Shown: positions 18,853 to 27,665, counted from the stretch's first letter. The stretch is 64,000 bases of DNA from Desulfuromonas soudanensis (GCF_001278055.1 NZ_CP010802.1:620001-684000); one strand, 5' to 3'. Made by a program: numbers and translations. The notes: generated from the sequence alone by a model not told the origin.

Positions 18853-21849
18853 TCAGATCCTTTCGAGGAGAGCCACGGGGAAGTCCGCCAGGAGCTCGGA
18901 GAGGAGGAGGACCCTGAGATCCCCCTGGGGGCGGGAAGGTGAGATTTCGCCGGTAAAGACGTTGCGGTACCGCTCCTCCTCCCCGGCAGGGAGGACGAGG
19001 CAGGTCTTCTCCCAGACCCTCTGCCCCAGGGGGAGGTCTGCCGGGTTCTGGAGCAGCCGGGTGAATAAGCGCGGCGCCACGACGATGACCTCCCTTTCCC
19101 CCTCCCTCCGCGCGAAGGCGCAGACGTGGTCGGAGCGTTCCCCGCGGACCTCGAGGGGGAGATAACTCCCCTCCTCGAAGAGCCGGCGCCGGGCCCTCCG
19201 GAGTCCGAGGGCCTGGCGGATCAAAAAGAGCTTGATTCGTCCGTCCCCCATCGTTTCGCCAAGCTCCCGGGCGAGCCTCAGCAATCCTTCCTCCTTCTCC
19301 CTTTTCCCAAGCTCTTCGAGGTGACGCCGCCGCAGGGCGAAATCGACGGGCCGCCGGTTGTCCGGGTCGACGAGGCTCAGATCCCAGAGTTCGCTCCCCT
19401 GGTAAAAGTCGGGAAGACCGGGAGCCGTCATCTTCAGCAGGGTCTGGGAGAGGGCGTTGAACATCCCGCAGCGGCTCGTCAGAACCTGAAACGCCCCTAG
19501 GTCGGCGAGGAAAAGGTTGCCGGGATGGTCCTGCAAAAGGAGATCGACGAAACTCAGGAGCGCCTCTTCGTAGGCCTCGTTGGGGCGGATCCAGCTCGAA
19601 TTGACCTTCGCCTCCCGCACCGCCTTGCGCATGTAGTCCCTGATCCTCTGCCTGAAGGCAAAAAATTCCTCGGCGGTTGCCGGCGCCGTCGGCCAGGTTC
19701 CGACGAGGGTCTGGTACAGGAGATACTCCTCGTTCGGGTCGGGCGCCGGCTGTCCGTCCACCAGCGTCTTTTTCTTCTTGTTCAGGCGCCGCCACCGGGC
19801 CAGCGCGTCCCGAAAGGCCTCGGGGATCTCCGAAAGGACGTTGATGCGCCCCCGCACATCCTCTCCGCGCTTGGTGTCGTGGGTCGAGGTGGCCAGCAGC
19901 GCCTGGGGGTGGGAGCGGCCGCGCTCGATGTTCTGGCCGTGGAAGGCCTCCAGGGGGAGACCGAAGCGCTCAGGGCTTCCGCCGACCTCGTTGAGAGAGA
20001 CGAGCCGGTTGTAGACGTAAAAAGCCGTGTCTTCCACCCCCTTGGCCGTCACCGGGCCAGAGAGCTGCTGGAAGCGGCGGACGAAATCGAGCCACTCCCC
20101 CCGCTGCCGCTCCGGCGCCCCGGCATAGAGGTCGAGGAGGAGGACCTTGCGGACGAAGTCGAAGACGGAGGGGTCGGTGGCGGGATTTTTTCGTTTCGCC
20201 CGGGCGATGGCGAACTCCACGTAGCGGCGGTCCCGGTCCGCCACTCCGTCGGCCCCGGTGTAGGTGCGGTAAACGGGGAAAAAGGCGATCACCTCCACCA
20301 GGGCCTTGATGAGGCTGTTCAGGGTGAAGTCCCGCGTGTGGCGGTTGACTTCCGAGATGGCGTTGAGGCGGTGGCCGAGGGTGTTGATCTCCCCCGACAT
20401 GGTCGCCTGCATGACCAGTTTTTTCTTTTCGTAGGCGATGTCGGGAAAATTCATCGCCGAGCGGATGAACCTCTCATAGAGGGCGTCGAAGGCCCGGGCG
20501 TTGCCGGTTTCGACGAAGAGGCCGTTGACCAGGTTGGCGAACTCGTAGCCGGTGGTGTTGAACACCGGCCACTCCTCGGGGAGCTTCTCCCCCTTGAGGA
20601 GGATCTTCTCGCCGATGAGGTAGAACGGCTTGAAGGCCGGCTCCCGGCCGATCCGCTCCGTCCAGTCGCGGAGAAGCCGTGCCGTGCCTTCTTCCTCCGC
20701 GGCCCCGGAGAGGCTCTTTCCCGCCGCGTTTTCCAGGACGGCGAGGCCGCGCTGGAGATAGCAGCCGCGCTGCAATTGCCCCAGGTAGTCGGCGGGGTCG
20801 TAGAGGCCGTCGAGGTGGTCGACTCGCAGGCCGGTCACCTTCCCCTCCCGGATGAGGCGGAAGATCAGCCGGTGGGTCTCGGCGAAGACCTGCGGGTTCT
20901 CCACCCGGAGCGCCGCCAGTCCGTTGATGTCGAAAAAGCGCCGGTAGTTGATTTCTTCGGTGGCGACCCGCCAATGGGAGAGGCGGTAAACCTGGCGCCG
21001 CAGGAGCTCGTCGAGGTGGTCGAAGCTCTCCGCATCGCCCGGCTCGCCGTTGAAGAGCGCGATGTTTTCGTCGATAAATCTTCTGATCTCCGGGCTTTTG
21101 CCGTAGAGCGCGCCGAGACGGCGCCGGACGACCTCCTTTTCCCGGAAGCGTTCGGCGATCCTCTTCGGGTCGTCCTCCGTCGGGGGGGGGAGGTTTCTCA
21201 GGGCGGTGTCGATGCTCAGCAGTTCCTGGTAGTCGGGGTGGTCGGCCGAAAGCGCCGCCTCCAGCTCCTCCAGGCGGCAGGTGAGGATGGCGCTGGAACT
21301 CTTGGTCCGGATCGGCAGGCGGTGGTCGTAGTAACGAAGGGAGAACGCCCCCTCCTCGAAGGCCAGGACCAGCTCCCCCCGCTCGAGGACCGCACCGTAC
21401 TGATCGCCGAGGATGGGGGAGAGGACCTTGTTCTTCAGCTCCTTTTTCACCGGCTCCCAGTCGACGTCGAAGAAATCGGCGTGGGGCGAGCTCGAACCGT
21501 TCTCGAGGAGGTCCATCCACCAGAGATTTTCCGGGGACTCGATCCCCATGTGGTTCGGCACGATGTCGAGAATCAGTCCCATGCCGCAGCGACGGAGCTC
21601 GGCGATGAGGGCTTCAAACTCTTCTTCGCTCCCCACCTCCGGGTTCAGGGCGTTCGGATCGACGATGTCGTAGCCGTGGCGGCTCCCCTTCTTCGCCCGG
21701 AAGCAGGGGGAGGCATAGAGGTCGCTGATCCCGAGCTCGCGCAGGTAGGGAACGATCTGCCGGGCGTCGCTGAAGCCGAATTCGCCATGGAACTGCACCC
21801 GGTAGGTGGCGACGGGGATTCTTGGCTCGTCAAAGGGTGTGTCGGGCAT
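18853..21849 (-). CDS. treY: Maltooligosyl trehalose synthase TreY
   Basis: This 998-residue GH13_26 enzyme converts the reducing end of a maltooligosaccharide to an alpha,alpha-1,1 (trehalose) unit. Signatures: A-T-Y-R-V-Q-F at the start, L-D-I-V-P-N-H-M-G, G-L-R-V-D-H-L-D-G-L with the nucleophile, G-E-K-I-L with the acid/base, and S-T-H-D-T-K-R-G-E-D-V-R. The ATG at 21849 is used because AGGAG lies 6-7 nt before it; an upstream in-frame start at 21882 has no ribosome-binding site. It is downstream of treZ on the same strand, separated by 324 nt filled with dispersed repeats. Confidence 0.96.
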   Translation of the reverse strand: MPDTPFDEPRIPVATYRVQFHGEFGFSDARQIVPYLRELGISDLYASPCFRAKKGSRHGYDIVDPNALNPEVGSEEEFEALIAELRRCGMGLILDIVPNHMGIESPENLWWMDLLENGSSSPHADFFDVDWEPVKKELKNKVLSPILGDQYGAVLERGELVLAFEEGAFSLRYYDHRLPIRTKSSSAILTCRLEELEAALSADHPDYQELLSIDTALRNLPPPTEDDPKRIAERFREKEVVRRRLGALYGKSPEIRRFIDENIALFNGEPGDAESFDHLDELLRRQVYRLSHWRVATEEINYRRFFDINGLAALRVENPQVFAETHRLIFRLIREGKVTGLRVDHLDGLYDPADYLGQLQRGCYLQRGLAVLENAAGKSLSGAAEEEGTARLLRDWTERIGREPAFKPFYLIGEKILLKGEKLPEEWPVFNTTGYEFANLVNGLFVETGNARAFDALYERFIRSAMNFPDIAYEKKKLVMQATMSGEINTLGHRLNAISEVNRHTRDFTLNSLIKALVEVIAFFPVYRTYTGADGVADRDRRYVEFAIARAKRKNPATDPSVFDFVRKVLLLDLYAGAPERQRGEWLDFVRRFQQLSGPVTAKGVEDTAFYVYNRLVSLNEVGGSPERFGLPLEAFHGQNIERGRSHPQALLATSTHDTKRGEDVRGRINVLSEIPEAFRDALARWRRLNKKKKTLVDGQPAPDPNEEYLLYQTLVGTWPTAPATAEEFFAFRQRIRDYMRKAVREAKVNSSWIRPNEAYEEALLSFVDLLLQDHPGNLFLADLGAFQVLTSRCGMFNALSQTLLKMTAPGLPDFYQGSELWDLSLVDPDNRRPVDFALRRRHLEELGKREKEEGLLRLARELGETMGDGRIKLFLIRQALGLRRARRRLFEEGSYLPLEVRGERSDHVCAFARREGEREVIVVAPRLFTRLLQNPADLPLGQRVWEKTCLVLPAGEEERYRNVFTGEISPSRPQGDLRVLLLSELLADFPVALLERI

Positions 21850-21891
21850 CGCCACTCCTGGGGGAATGCGGGCGGAACGCAAAAACCGGCC

Positions 21892-22160
21892 TCACGCAAA
21901 GGCGCGAAGACGCAGAGAGAACCGATCTGTTTTTAAACCCGGTACTTTGAACCCGGATATCGGTCAGGCTCCACGATGGCCAGGTGAAAAATCAACCTAT
22001 CGCTGCAGAGCTACAGAGATATGGCTCTGATATTTTTTGGTATTTTTTAGACGGCCTCTGTGTCTCCGTGCCTCTGTGGTGAAAAAATCTTTTTTGAATG
22101 TGCCTCATCTGTTCTCACCATTGAATTTCTTGGCGGGCCTTGCGGCTTTGCGTGAACAAC
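21892..22160. repeat. Dispersed intergenic repeat cluster in the treY-treZ gap
   Basis: The 324-nt gap (21850-22173) holds no gene. It carries three pieces of a GC-box-like repeat: 21892-21923 (TCACGCAAAGGCGCGAAGACGC and onward), 22052-22089 (CGGCCTCTGTGTCTCCGTGC and onward, opposite sense) and 22127-22160 (TTCTTGGCGGGCCTTGCGGC and onward). The same motif in both orientations occurs at 31275, 38358 and 62141. An AT-rich stretch (22025-22050) lies between. Confidence 0.6.
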
Positions 22161-22173
22161 GGATTTGCCCGTG

Positions 22174-24057
22174 TTATTCCCTTCCGTAGAGAACGAAGCT
22201 CCAGGGACCGAGCGAAACCTTCGTCCCCTCCGCTTCCGCCGCAAGCTCTGCGGCGGCCAGGGGGAAGCTCCCCCCCCATTCTTCGTCCGCCGAATCGAGG
22301 AGTTTGCTCCAGGGCCCATTCCCCGTGGCGATGGAGACGGTTTGCTCCCCCTCGCCGAAATGGAAGAGGATCAGGGTCTCGTCGAGGCCCTCATGCCGGT
22401 GCAGGGCCAGAACCTTTGCGGTGGGGAACTCGATCACCTCCAGCCCCTCCCGGCGGAGCGTTTTCAGGGAGGGGCGCTCCTTGCGCAGGCGGATGAGCTG
22501 CCGGTAGAATTCGAAAAGGGTGCGGTGCATCCCCTCCCGGCGCTGTCCCGGGTTGACTTTCGCCGCCAGGAAGGTCGCCTTCGCCTGGGGGTCGGGGATC
22601 TCCCCCTGCCAGGCGAAGGCGGCAAACTCCTCTTTTCGCCCCTGCCGCACCGCCTCGATGAGCCCGGCGTCGCCGTGATGGATGAAATAGGGGAAGGGGG
22701 CGCGCTCTGCATACTCCTCCCCCATGAAGAGGAGGGGGAGGAAGGGGGAGAGGAGGACCGCTGCGGCGGCCAGCTTCAGCTTCTCCGGGGAGACCTGGCT
22801 GCTCAGGCGCTCGCCGCGCATCCGGTTCCCCACCTGGTCGTGGTTCTGGGAAAAGACGACGAACCGGCTCGGGGGGAGGTTGGCCGAAGGGCTGCCATGG
22901 CGCCGACGGCGGAAGGGGGAATATTCCCCGGAATAGACGAACCCCTCGGCGAAGGCCTTGCCCAGCTGGGAAAAATCCCCGAAGTCGCGGTAGTAGCCGT
23001 CTTTTTCGCCGGTGAGAAGGGTGTGCAGGGCGTGGTGAAAATCGTCGTTCCACTGGGCGTCGAGCCCGTGGCCGCCGCGGTGTACCGGGGTGATGGTGCG
23101 CACATCGTTGAGGGAACTCTCGGCGATGACCTGCACCCGGCGCCCGAGCCGCTCTCCTTCCCGGTGGACCGCCTCGGCCAGCTCCTGGAGGATGTGTCGG
23201 GCGCTGAAATCGAAGATGCCGTGAATGGCGTCGAGACGCAGGGCATCGACGTGGTACTCCGTCACCCAGTAGAGGGCGTTGCCGATAAAGAAGCGGCGCA
23301 CCTCGTCGCTGTCCGGGCCGTCGAAGTTGATTGCCTCCCCCCAGGGGGTGCGGTAGCGGTCGGTGAAGTACGGCCCGAAGGAGCCAAGGTAGTTCCCCTC
23401 CGGACCGAGATGGTTGTAGACGACGTCGAGGACCACCGCCAGCCCCTTGCGGTGGCAGGCGTCGACGAGCTTCTTGAGTCCCTCCGGTCCGCCGTAGCTG
23501 TTCTGGGGGGCGAAGGGAAAGGCGCCGTCGTATCCCCAGTTCCTCTCTCCGGGGAACTGGGCCACCGGCATCAGCTCGATGGCCGTCACCCCGAGCTCCA
23601 GCAGGTCGTCGAGGCGGGGGATGACCGCCGCGAAGGTCCCCTCCATGGTGAAGGTGCCGACATGGAGTTCGTAGAGGAGATAGTCTTCGAGGGGGAGCCC
23701 CTCCCACTCGCCATCCTCCCAGGGGTGGCTGCTGGGGTCCACGATCCGGGAGGGGCCGTGCACCCCCCGGGGCTGGGAGCGGGAGGCCGGATCGGGGCGC
23801 TCCGTGCCGTCCTCGAACCGATAGAGGTAGAGATCGCCGGGCGCCGTTTCCCCGGCCGTGCCGGAGAAGTAACCCTCTTCATCCCTTTTCAGGGGGAGCG
23901 TCCGGCTGGTTTCGGCGGAGAAGAGGACAACGGAGAGGCTGTCGGCCTTCGGCGCCCAGACGCGGAAGCGTGTTCTGCCGTTGTCGAGGCAGGTCGCCCC
24001 GAGATCGAGTTGCCAGGGAGGAATTCCCCCTGCGGATGGAATGTCAGCAGCCGTCAT
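22174..24057 (-). CDS. treZ: Maltooligosyl trehalose trehalohydrolase TreZ
   Basis: This 627-residue GH13_10 enzyme releases trehalose from the product of TreY. It shows an N-terminal CBM48-like region (F-R-V-W-A-P-K-A-D-S-L), G-Y-D-G-A-F-P-F-A-P-Q-N-S-Y-G-G-P, V-V-L-D-V-V-Y-N-H-L-G-P-E-G-N-Y, A-L-R-L-D-A-I-H-G with the nucleophile, V-I-A-E-S-S-L-N-D with the acid/base and F-S-Q-N-H-D-Q-V-G-N. The ATG at 24057 has CAGGAG 5-6 nt upstream and is preferred over an in-frame start at 24108. It faces away from the phosphatase gene across a 353-nt gap. Confidence 0.96.
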   Translation of the reverse strand: MTAADIPSAGGIPPWQLDLGATCLDNGRTRFRVWAPKADSLSVVLFSAETSRTLPLKRDEEGYFSGTAGETAPGDLYLYRFEDGTERPDPASRSQPRGVHGPSRIVDPSSHPWEDGEWEGLPLEDYLLYELHVGTFTMEGTFAAVIPRLDDLLELGVTAIELMPVAQFPGERNWGYDGAFPFAPQNSYGGPEGLKKLVDACHRKGLAVVLDVVYNHLGPEGNYLGSFGPYFTDRYRTPWGEAINFDGPDSDEVRRFFIGNALYWVTEYHVDALRLDAIHGIFDFSARHILQELAEAVHREGERLGRRVQVIAESSLNDVRTITPVHRGGHGLDAQWNDDFHHALHTLLTGEKDGYYRDFGDFSQLGKAFAEGFVYSGEYSPFRRRRHGSPSANLPPSRFVVFSQNHDQVGNRMRGERLSSQVSPEKLKLAAAAVLLSPFLPLLFMGEEYAERAPFPYFIHHGDAGLIEAVRQGRKEEFAAFAWQGEIPDPQAKATFLAAKVNPGQRREGMHRTLFEFYRQLIRLRKERPSLKTLRREGLEVIEFPTAKVLALHRHEGLDETLILFHFGEGEQTVSIATGNGPWSKLLDSADEEWGGSFPLAAAELAAEAEGTKVSLGPWSFVLYGRE

Positions 24058-24410
24058 TTTTTCTCCTGCCGGTCCGGGTCGCCGTGACCCCAAGGGGACG
24101 CCAAACACTCAGGCAGTAACCCCTCAGGTCGATTTTAACAGTTCCTTTTCATTGGGCAATTCTCCGCTTCGTCGCGTGCCGGTTGCCGACTGCAGATTCA
24201 GGGAATTCGGAAGCGGCTGGCGCCGTGGAAAAAATTCGCTAGACTGATTCCAGGAGGAAAAAATCTTAAAATGGTCACCAGGACTCCGGGGCAACCAATA
24301 ACTCCCTTGCATGGATGGCTTTTCCCCTGGCGCCTCCCGCCCCTGGCGGCGACACAGGCTGTTTGACCCGCCGCCGAACCCGGGAGGCGTTTCTTCTCTG
24401 AGGGATAAAA
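24058..24410. other. Divergent gap between treZ and the phosphatase gene, no gene seen
   Basis: This stretch must hold two divergent promoters. Only a weak plus-strand -10 box (TAGACT, 24240-24245) stands out. A Shine-Dalgarno-like AGGAGG at 24252-24257 is followed 13 nt later by a 31-codon frame (24271-24366), probably chance. The GC-rich 24320-24400 part could form stems, but no known riboswitch core was recognised. Confidence 0.3.
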
Positions 24411-25175
24411 ATGAAGCATAAGTGCCAATGCGGTCTCGACATCGACCTGGCCACCCATGTCCAGCAGCTCCTCTTTCCCAAGGGATCGCCGCTCTGCAGC
24501 TGGTGCTGCATCGGTATCAAGAACCGCATGGCCTCGGGGCTGGGAGGGGACTACTTCGACTTCATCACCACCGCCGACGGCTGCCAGGCGATCTTCCTCG
24601 GCGACGTGACCGGACACGGCCTGCATGCCAGCGTCGTCATGTCCCTTCTCTACGGCTACATTCACCATTCGGCCCGGGAGCTCTGCACCCCGCTGGAGCT
24701 GGTGCGGCAGGTGAACGACTTCCTGCAGACCTTTGCCACCCGTTCCCGGGTCTTCGACCACTACTTCTCCTCGACCCTCTTCTGCGGAGTCATCCACCCC
24801 GAAACCCTGGAGATGTCCTACGTCAACGCCGGGCATCCGGCGCCCCTGGTGCGCCGGGGGGAGGCGATTCACAGCCTGGCAACCACGGCCCCTCCCGTGG
24901 GATTTTTCGACGACCCGGACATCTCCCTCGGGACCTTCCGCTTCGAGAAGGAGGATCGGTTTCTCCTCTATACCGACGGCATCACCGAAGCATCGGACGG
25001 CGCCGGCATCCTCTTCGGCCGCTCCCGCCTCGAAGAGGTCCTTCTCCACAAAAACGGCGACCATCTGCACTTTCTCGACCAGCTCTTTGCCTCCCTGCGC
25101 TCCTTCGGCGCTCCGGAGTCGCCGACGGATGACTGCACCGCCATCGTCCTCGATTTTCACCCCTTCCCCCTCTGA
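24411..25175 (+). CDS. PPM/PP2C-family (SpoIIE/RsbU-like) serine phosphatase
   Basis: This 254-residue soluble protein is a bare SpoIIE-type phosphatase domain. Metal-binding Asp motifs are intact: S-G-L-G-G-D-Y-F-D, F-L-G-D-V-T-G-H-G-L, L-L-Y-T-D-G-I-T-E-A and T-D-D-C-T-A-I-V-L, plus Y-V-N-A-G-H-P-A-P. Unusually for the family, no receiver, GAF or HAMP domain precedes it. Instead the first 33 residues carry five Cys (C5, C7, C29, C32, C33), which might bind metal or sense redox state. The family dephosphorylates anti-sigma-factor antagonists; no such partner is nearby. The PilZ-like gene starts 12 nt after its stop, so the two form an operon. Confidence 0.88.
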   Translation: MKHKCQCGLDIDLATHVQQLLFPKGSPLCSWCCIGIKNRMASGLGGDYFDFITTADGCQAIFLGDVTGHGLHASVVMSLLYGYIHHSARELCTPLELVRQVNDFLQTFATRSRVFDHYFSSTLFCGVIHPETLEMSYVNAGHPAPLVRRGEAIHSLATTAPPVGFFDDPDISLGTFRFEKEDRFLLYTDGITEASDGAGILFGRSRLEEVLLHKNGDHLHFLDQLFASLRSFGAPESPTDDCTAIVLDFHPFPL

Positions 25176-25187
25176 GGGGAGTCCACC

Positions 25188-25868
25188 ATGCTCTTCGACA
25201 GGACCGACGAAGCTCCGGAGAAACGAAGGATTGCCCTGCGGATCGACGGCCGCGGACTGCAGGCGGTCCTCGGCGCAATCCTCCGGGAATGGCGTTATGA
25301 GGTGGTGGTCGACGGTCCCTGCGAACTGATCCTGGCCGACGAAGGCGCCGGCACGCCCGCCGGGGACGGGCCGGTGCTCCGTCTCGGCACGCCCGGACCC
25401 CTCTCCTTTCCCCTGTCGCTGGAGGCTCTCTGGCAGGCGCTGGAATCCCGATTTCATCTCCGTCCCCGGCGTCATCTGCGCATCACCCTTCCGCAGGATA
25501 TCGAGGTGCGGCAGGGACGCCTTCGCCAGGTCTCTTCCCTGGTCAGCCTGTCACCGAGGGGGGGGAGATTCGCGTATCCCCGGGAAGTGGCGCGGGGGGA
25601 GGAGGTGGAGCTGCGGCTGCCGATCGGGGAAGCTGACCTGACCCTCGGGGCGAGGGTGATCTACGCCGTCCCCCTGGGGGAATGGCAGAGCGGACCGGAT
25701 TATAATGTGGGGGTCGTCTTTGACCGGCAGGAGGAGAAACAGAAGACCTTGCAGGCCTTTATCGCCCGGAGTTATCTGGAGAGGGTGCGCCTCGCCGTCG
25801 ATGAGGATCTTTTTTGCGCAGGGGCGGTCTTTTTTCAGACCCCGGGGGAAGGAAATCGGGAGGGATGA
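25188..25868 (+). CDS. PilZ-domain protein with degenerate N-terminal domain
   Basis: This 226-residue protein has a C-terminal PilZ domain (about residues 90-205). R-P-R-R-H-L-R supplies the RxxxR c-di-GMP motif, S-L-S-P-R-G-G stands for (D/N)xSxxG with Ser in place of Asp/Asn, and Y-N-V-G-V-V-F closes the barrel. The first 80 residues look like a worn alpha/beta or receiver-like fold without a phosphorylatable Asp. It would bind c-di-GMP and act through a partner, most simply the phosphatase translated just before it. GGGGAG lies before the ATG. c-di-GMP binding is uncertain because of the altered second motif. Confidence 0.75.
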   Translation: MLFDRTDEAPEKRRIALRIDGRGLQAVLGAILREWRYEVVVDGPCELILADEGAGTPAGDGPVLRLGTPGPLSFPLSLEALWQALESRFHLRPRRHLRITLPQDIEVRQGRLRQVSSLVSLSPRGGRFAYPREVARGEEVELRLPIGEADLTLGARVIYAVPLGEWQSGPDYNVGVVFDRQEEKQKTLQAFIARSYLERVRLAVDEDLFCAGAVFFQTPGEGNREG

Positions 25869-25891
25869 TGCTGAAAGGTTTTTAAAGAAAG

Positions 25892-25924
25892 GGGGGAGGC
25901 GGGCCTGAAATGCCCGCCTCCCCC
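25892..25924. terminator. Bidirectional terminator between convergent genes
   Basis: A perfect 13-bp stem GGGGGAGGCGGGC / GCCCGCCTCCCCC with a 7-nt loop lies between the ends of the PilZ gene (plus) and the Cys-rich lipoprotein gene (minus). It is followed by a T-rich tract on the minus strand and a weaker one on plus. Confidence 0.8.
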
Positions 25925-25948
25925 TTCTCGTTTCGGTCGCGTCTTCGG

Positions 25949-26473
25949 TCAGTTGATCGTCTTCAGGGGCATGCCGCATTTGCAGGCGCCCGGTTCCCCG
26001 GAGACCGTATTGCAGAAGCAGGAGCCGCCGCAGTTGCAGAAGTAGATGCCGGTCCCCTTCAGGCTGACCCGCTTGACGGCCATGCCGCAGCCGCATTTGC
26101 TGCCGTCGTTTTTGTCGAGAGCACAGGCGCAGTTGGCGCCGCAGGTGCAGAGGAGGACTTCGTCCCCCTCGACCTTGACCACATGGTAGGGGACCATCGG
26201 TTTGCCGCAGGCGCAGTCGCCGGGGCGAACGCTCACCGAGTTGCAATTGCACTCCGGGCCGCAATTGCAGACATAGAGGAGGTCGCTGCGCTGCGCCGCC
26301 TGATCGGCCGCCATCGGCATTGCCGTCATCCCCCCGGCATTCATCCCCTGCCCCTGACAGTTGGCGCATTTCATCTGGCGATGGTGTTTGCCGTGCATAC
26401 CGAAGCACCCAGAAAGCACAAGCACTCCGCCGATGACCAGCAGCCAGATCAGACCTTTCATACCGCTTCGCAT
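25949..26473 (-). CDS. Cys-rich repeat lipoprotein, putative metal binder
   Basis: This 174-residue protein has a lipoprotein signal (L-V-L-S-G-C) and then His/Met-rich H-G-K-H-H-R-Q-M and C-A-N-C. Three tandem repeats of 30-40 residues follow, each with six Cys as CxCGxxCxC...CxCG: C-N-C-G-P-E-C-N-C, C-T-C-G-A-N-C-A-C and C-N-C-G-G-S-C-F-C. I do not know a named family. The dense CxC pairs suggest soft-metal or cluster binding at the cell envelope, an inference. The ATG at 26473 has GGAG 7-8 nt upstream. Its promoter at 26529-26557 overlaps an inverted repeat, which suggests repressor control. Confidence 0.8.
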   Translation of the reverse strand: MRSGMKGLIWLLVIGGVLVLSGCFGMHGKHHRQMKCANCQGQGMNAGGMTAMPMAADQAAQRSDLLYVCNCGPECNCNSVSVRPGDCACGKPMVPYHVVKVEGDEVLLCTCGANCACALDKNDGSKCGCGMAVKRVSLKGTGIYFCNCGGSCFCNTVSGEPGACKCGMPLKTIN

Positions 26474-26509
26474 GAATTTTCTCCTTTTCTCAAAGTAGGA
26501 TCGCCGGTG

Positions 26510-26557
26510 TTGTCCGGTAATTTCCGGGACAATACCATGACCGGCCTTCGAGGGCAA
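26510..26557 (-). promoter_or_regulatory. Promoter with overlapping inverted repeat, Cys-rich lipoprotein gene
   Basis: On the minus strand TTGCCC (26557-26552), 17 nt and TATTGT (26534-26529) make a plausible sigma-70 promoter. An imperfect inverted repeat, TTGTCCGG...CCGGGACAA (26510-26532), covers the -10 edge and the start site. That is where a repressor would sit. The regulator is unknown. Confidence 0.5.
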
Positions 26558-26643
26558 GAGGGCGAGTATTCGTCCCCAAAAATCGTGTTAAACTTCAAAG
26601 CAGGAGACAAAAGGACAGAAGACACCGGAGAGGGAGGTGCGCG

Positions 26644-27099
26644 ATGAGACTGCCGGCGACGACGCAGCGGGTCGCCCTGCATTCGGCAGGGTGGAAGACG
26701 ATCCGGATCGAAAAGGAGACGGCGCAGCGGCTCTGGTATTACCTCGATCATCCCGAGGAAATCGATCAGCGGCTGCGGGAACTTGACGAAGAGTGGGATA
26801 TCGAGCGGCTTCTCGAAGCCAACGCCTCGACCCTGGCCCTCCTCGGAATGGGGCTCGGCCTGGCGGTAAATCGCAGATTTTACCTCATGCCGGCGCTCGT
26901 CATGGGATTTTTGCTGCAGCACGCCCTGCAGGGGTGGTGTCCGCCTGTCCCGCTCTTTCGTCGCCTGCGGGTCCGGACCCAGTACGAGATCGAACTGGAG
27001 CGCTACTCACTCAAGGCGCTGCGCGGAGACTTCGGCGAACTGGCCGCCGCCGGGGAGGGCGCGCTCCCCGCCCGGGTCTTGGAAGCCGCGCGCCGTTAG
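26644..27099 (+). CDS. DUF2892 (YgaP membrane-domain-like) protein
   Basis: This 151-residue protein has a charged N-terminal half of about 60 residues. A hydrophobic hairpin follows (L-A-L-L-G-M-G-L-G-L-A-V and Y-L-M-P-A-L-V-M-G-F-L-L-Q-H-A), then the DUF2892 ending G-W-C-P-P-V-P-L-F-R-R-L-R-V-R-T. In YgaP this module sits beside a rhodanese; here the rhodanese is absent, and the N-terminal extension is of unknown role. GGGAGGT lies 6-8 nt before the ATG. Its last 4 nt overlap the end of the converging DUF488 gene. Confidence 0.85.
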   Translation: MRLPATTQRVALHSAGWKTIRIEKETAQRLWYYLDHPEEIDQRLRELDEEWDIERLLEANASTLALLGMGLGLAVNRRFYLMPALVMGFLLQHALQGWCPPVPLFRRLRVRTQYEIELERYSLKALRGDFGELAAAGEGALPARVLEAARR

Positions 27100-27476
27100 G
27101 AACGGCCGTCCCCCCATCGTCCCGCAGACCCCTGATTTTCCAGATATTCCTTGAGGGCGACGGCGTTGTTCCTCTCCTCGTCCCGGGCGGCGAAGACCAG
27201 GGTCAGGGGTCCGGCGGCACTCTTTTCCCGCAGGATCTCCACGAGATCGGGGCGCCCGTCGAGTTCGGCGAAATAGCCCTTTCGGAAATCCTCCCACCGC
27301 GCCGGGTCGTGGGCGAAGCTCCTTCGCAGTTCGCTGCTGGGAGCAATCTCCTTGAGCCAGAGGTCGATGGCCGCCTCCTGTTTGCTCACCCCTCGCGGCC
27401 AGAGTCTGTCGACCAGAACCCTCAGGCCGTCCTGCGGTCCGGGATCTTCGTAGGCTCGTTTCAGGAAAATCTGCAC
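27096..27476 (-). CDS. DUF488 (YeaO-like) protein
   Basis: This 126-residue soluble protein matches the DUF488 family: I-F-L-K-R-A-Y-E-D-P near the start, R-V-L-V-D-R-L-W-P-R-G-V-S-K, and L-W-L-K-E-I-A-P-S-S-E-L-R-R-S-F-A-H-D-P. Biochemical function is unknown in the family. The start is a GTG at 27476 with AGGAGG 6 nt upstream. It is divergent from the GST-like selenoprotein gene and converges on the DUF2892 gene. Confidence 0.9.
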   Translation of the reverse strand: MQIFLKRAYEDPGPQDGLRVLVDRLWPRGVSKQEAAIDLWLKEIAPSSELRRSFAHDPARWEDFRKGYFAELDGRPDLVEILREKSAAGPLTLVFAARDEERNNAVALKEYLENQGSAGRWGDGRS

Positions 27477-27618
27477 GCCTGGCCTCCTCTCCCTTCAGGT
27501 GCGTCCCCGTCGAAATGCTCAACTGTCCCCCTCGGGTTTCCGGGGTTTTTCCAGTATGAACGATGACGCGGGGTTGACAAGAAGGGGGGTGGAAAGGGAG
27601 GGGACGAAGAGGGTGTGT

Positions 27619-27646
27619 TTGACTTTTTTCCTTCGGTTGCTATCGT
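27619..27646 (+). promoter_or_regulatory. Candidate sigma-70 promoter of the GST-like selenoprotein gene
   Basis: TTGACT (27619-27624) and TATCGT (27641-27646) are 16 nt apart and lie 20 nt before the ATG. The Shine-Dalgarno AAGGAGG follows at 27654-27660. A second TTGACA at about 27573 has no matching -10. Confidence 0.45.
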
Positions 27647-27665
27647 TCGTCAAAAGGAGGTCGCC

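Noticed and set aside
24271-24366. 31-codon frame starting ATGGTC upstream of the phosphatase gene
   Set aside because: The nearest AGGAGG is 13 nt away, composition is Pro/Trp-rich without a pattern, and a leader-peptide role cannot be supported.
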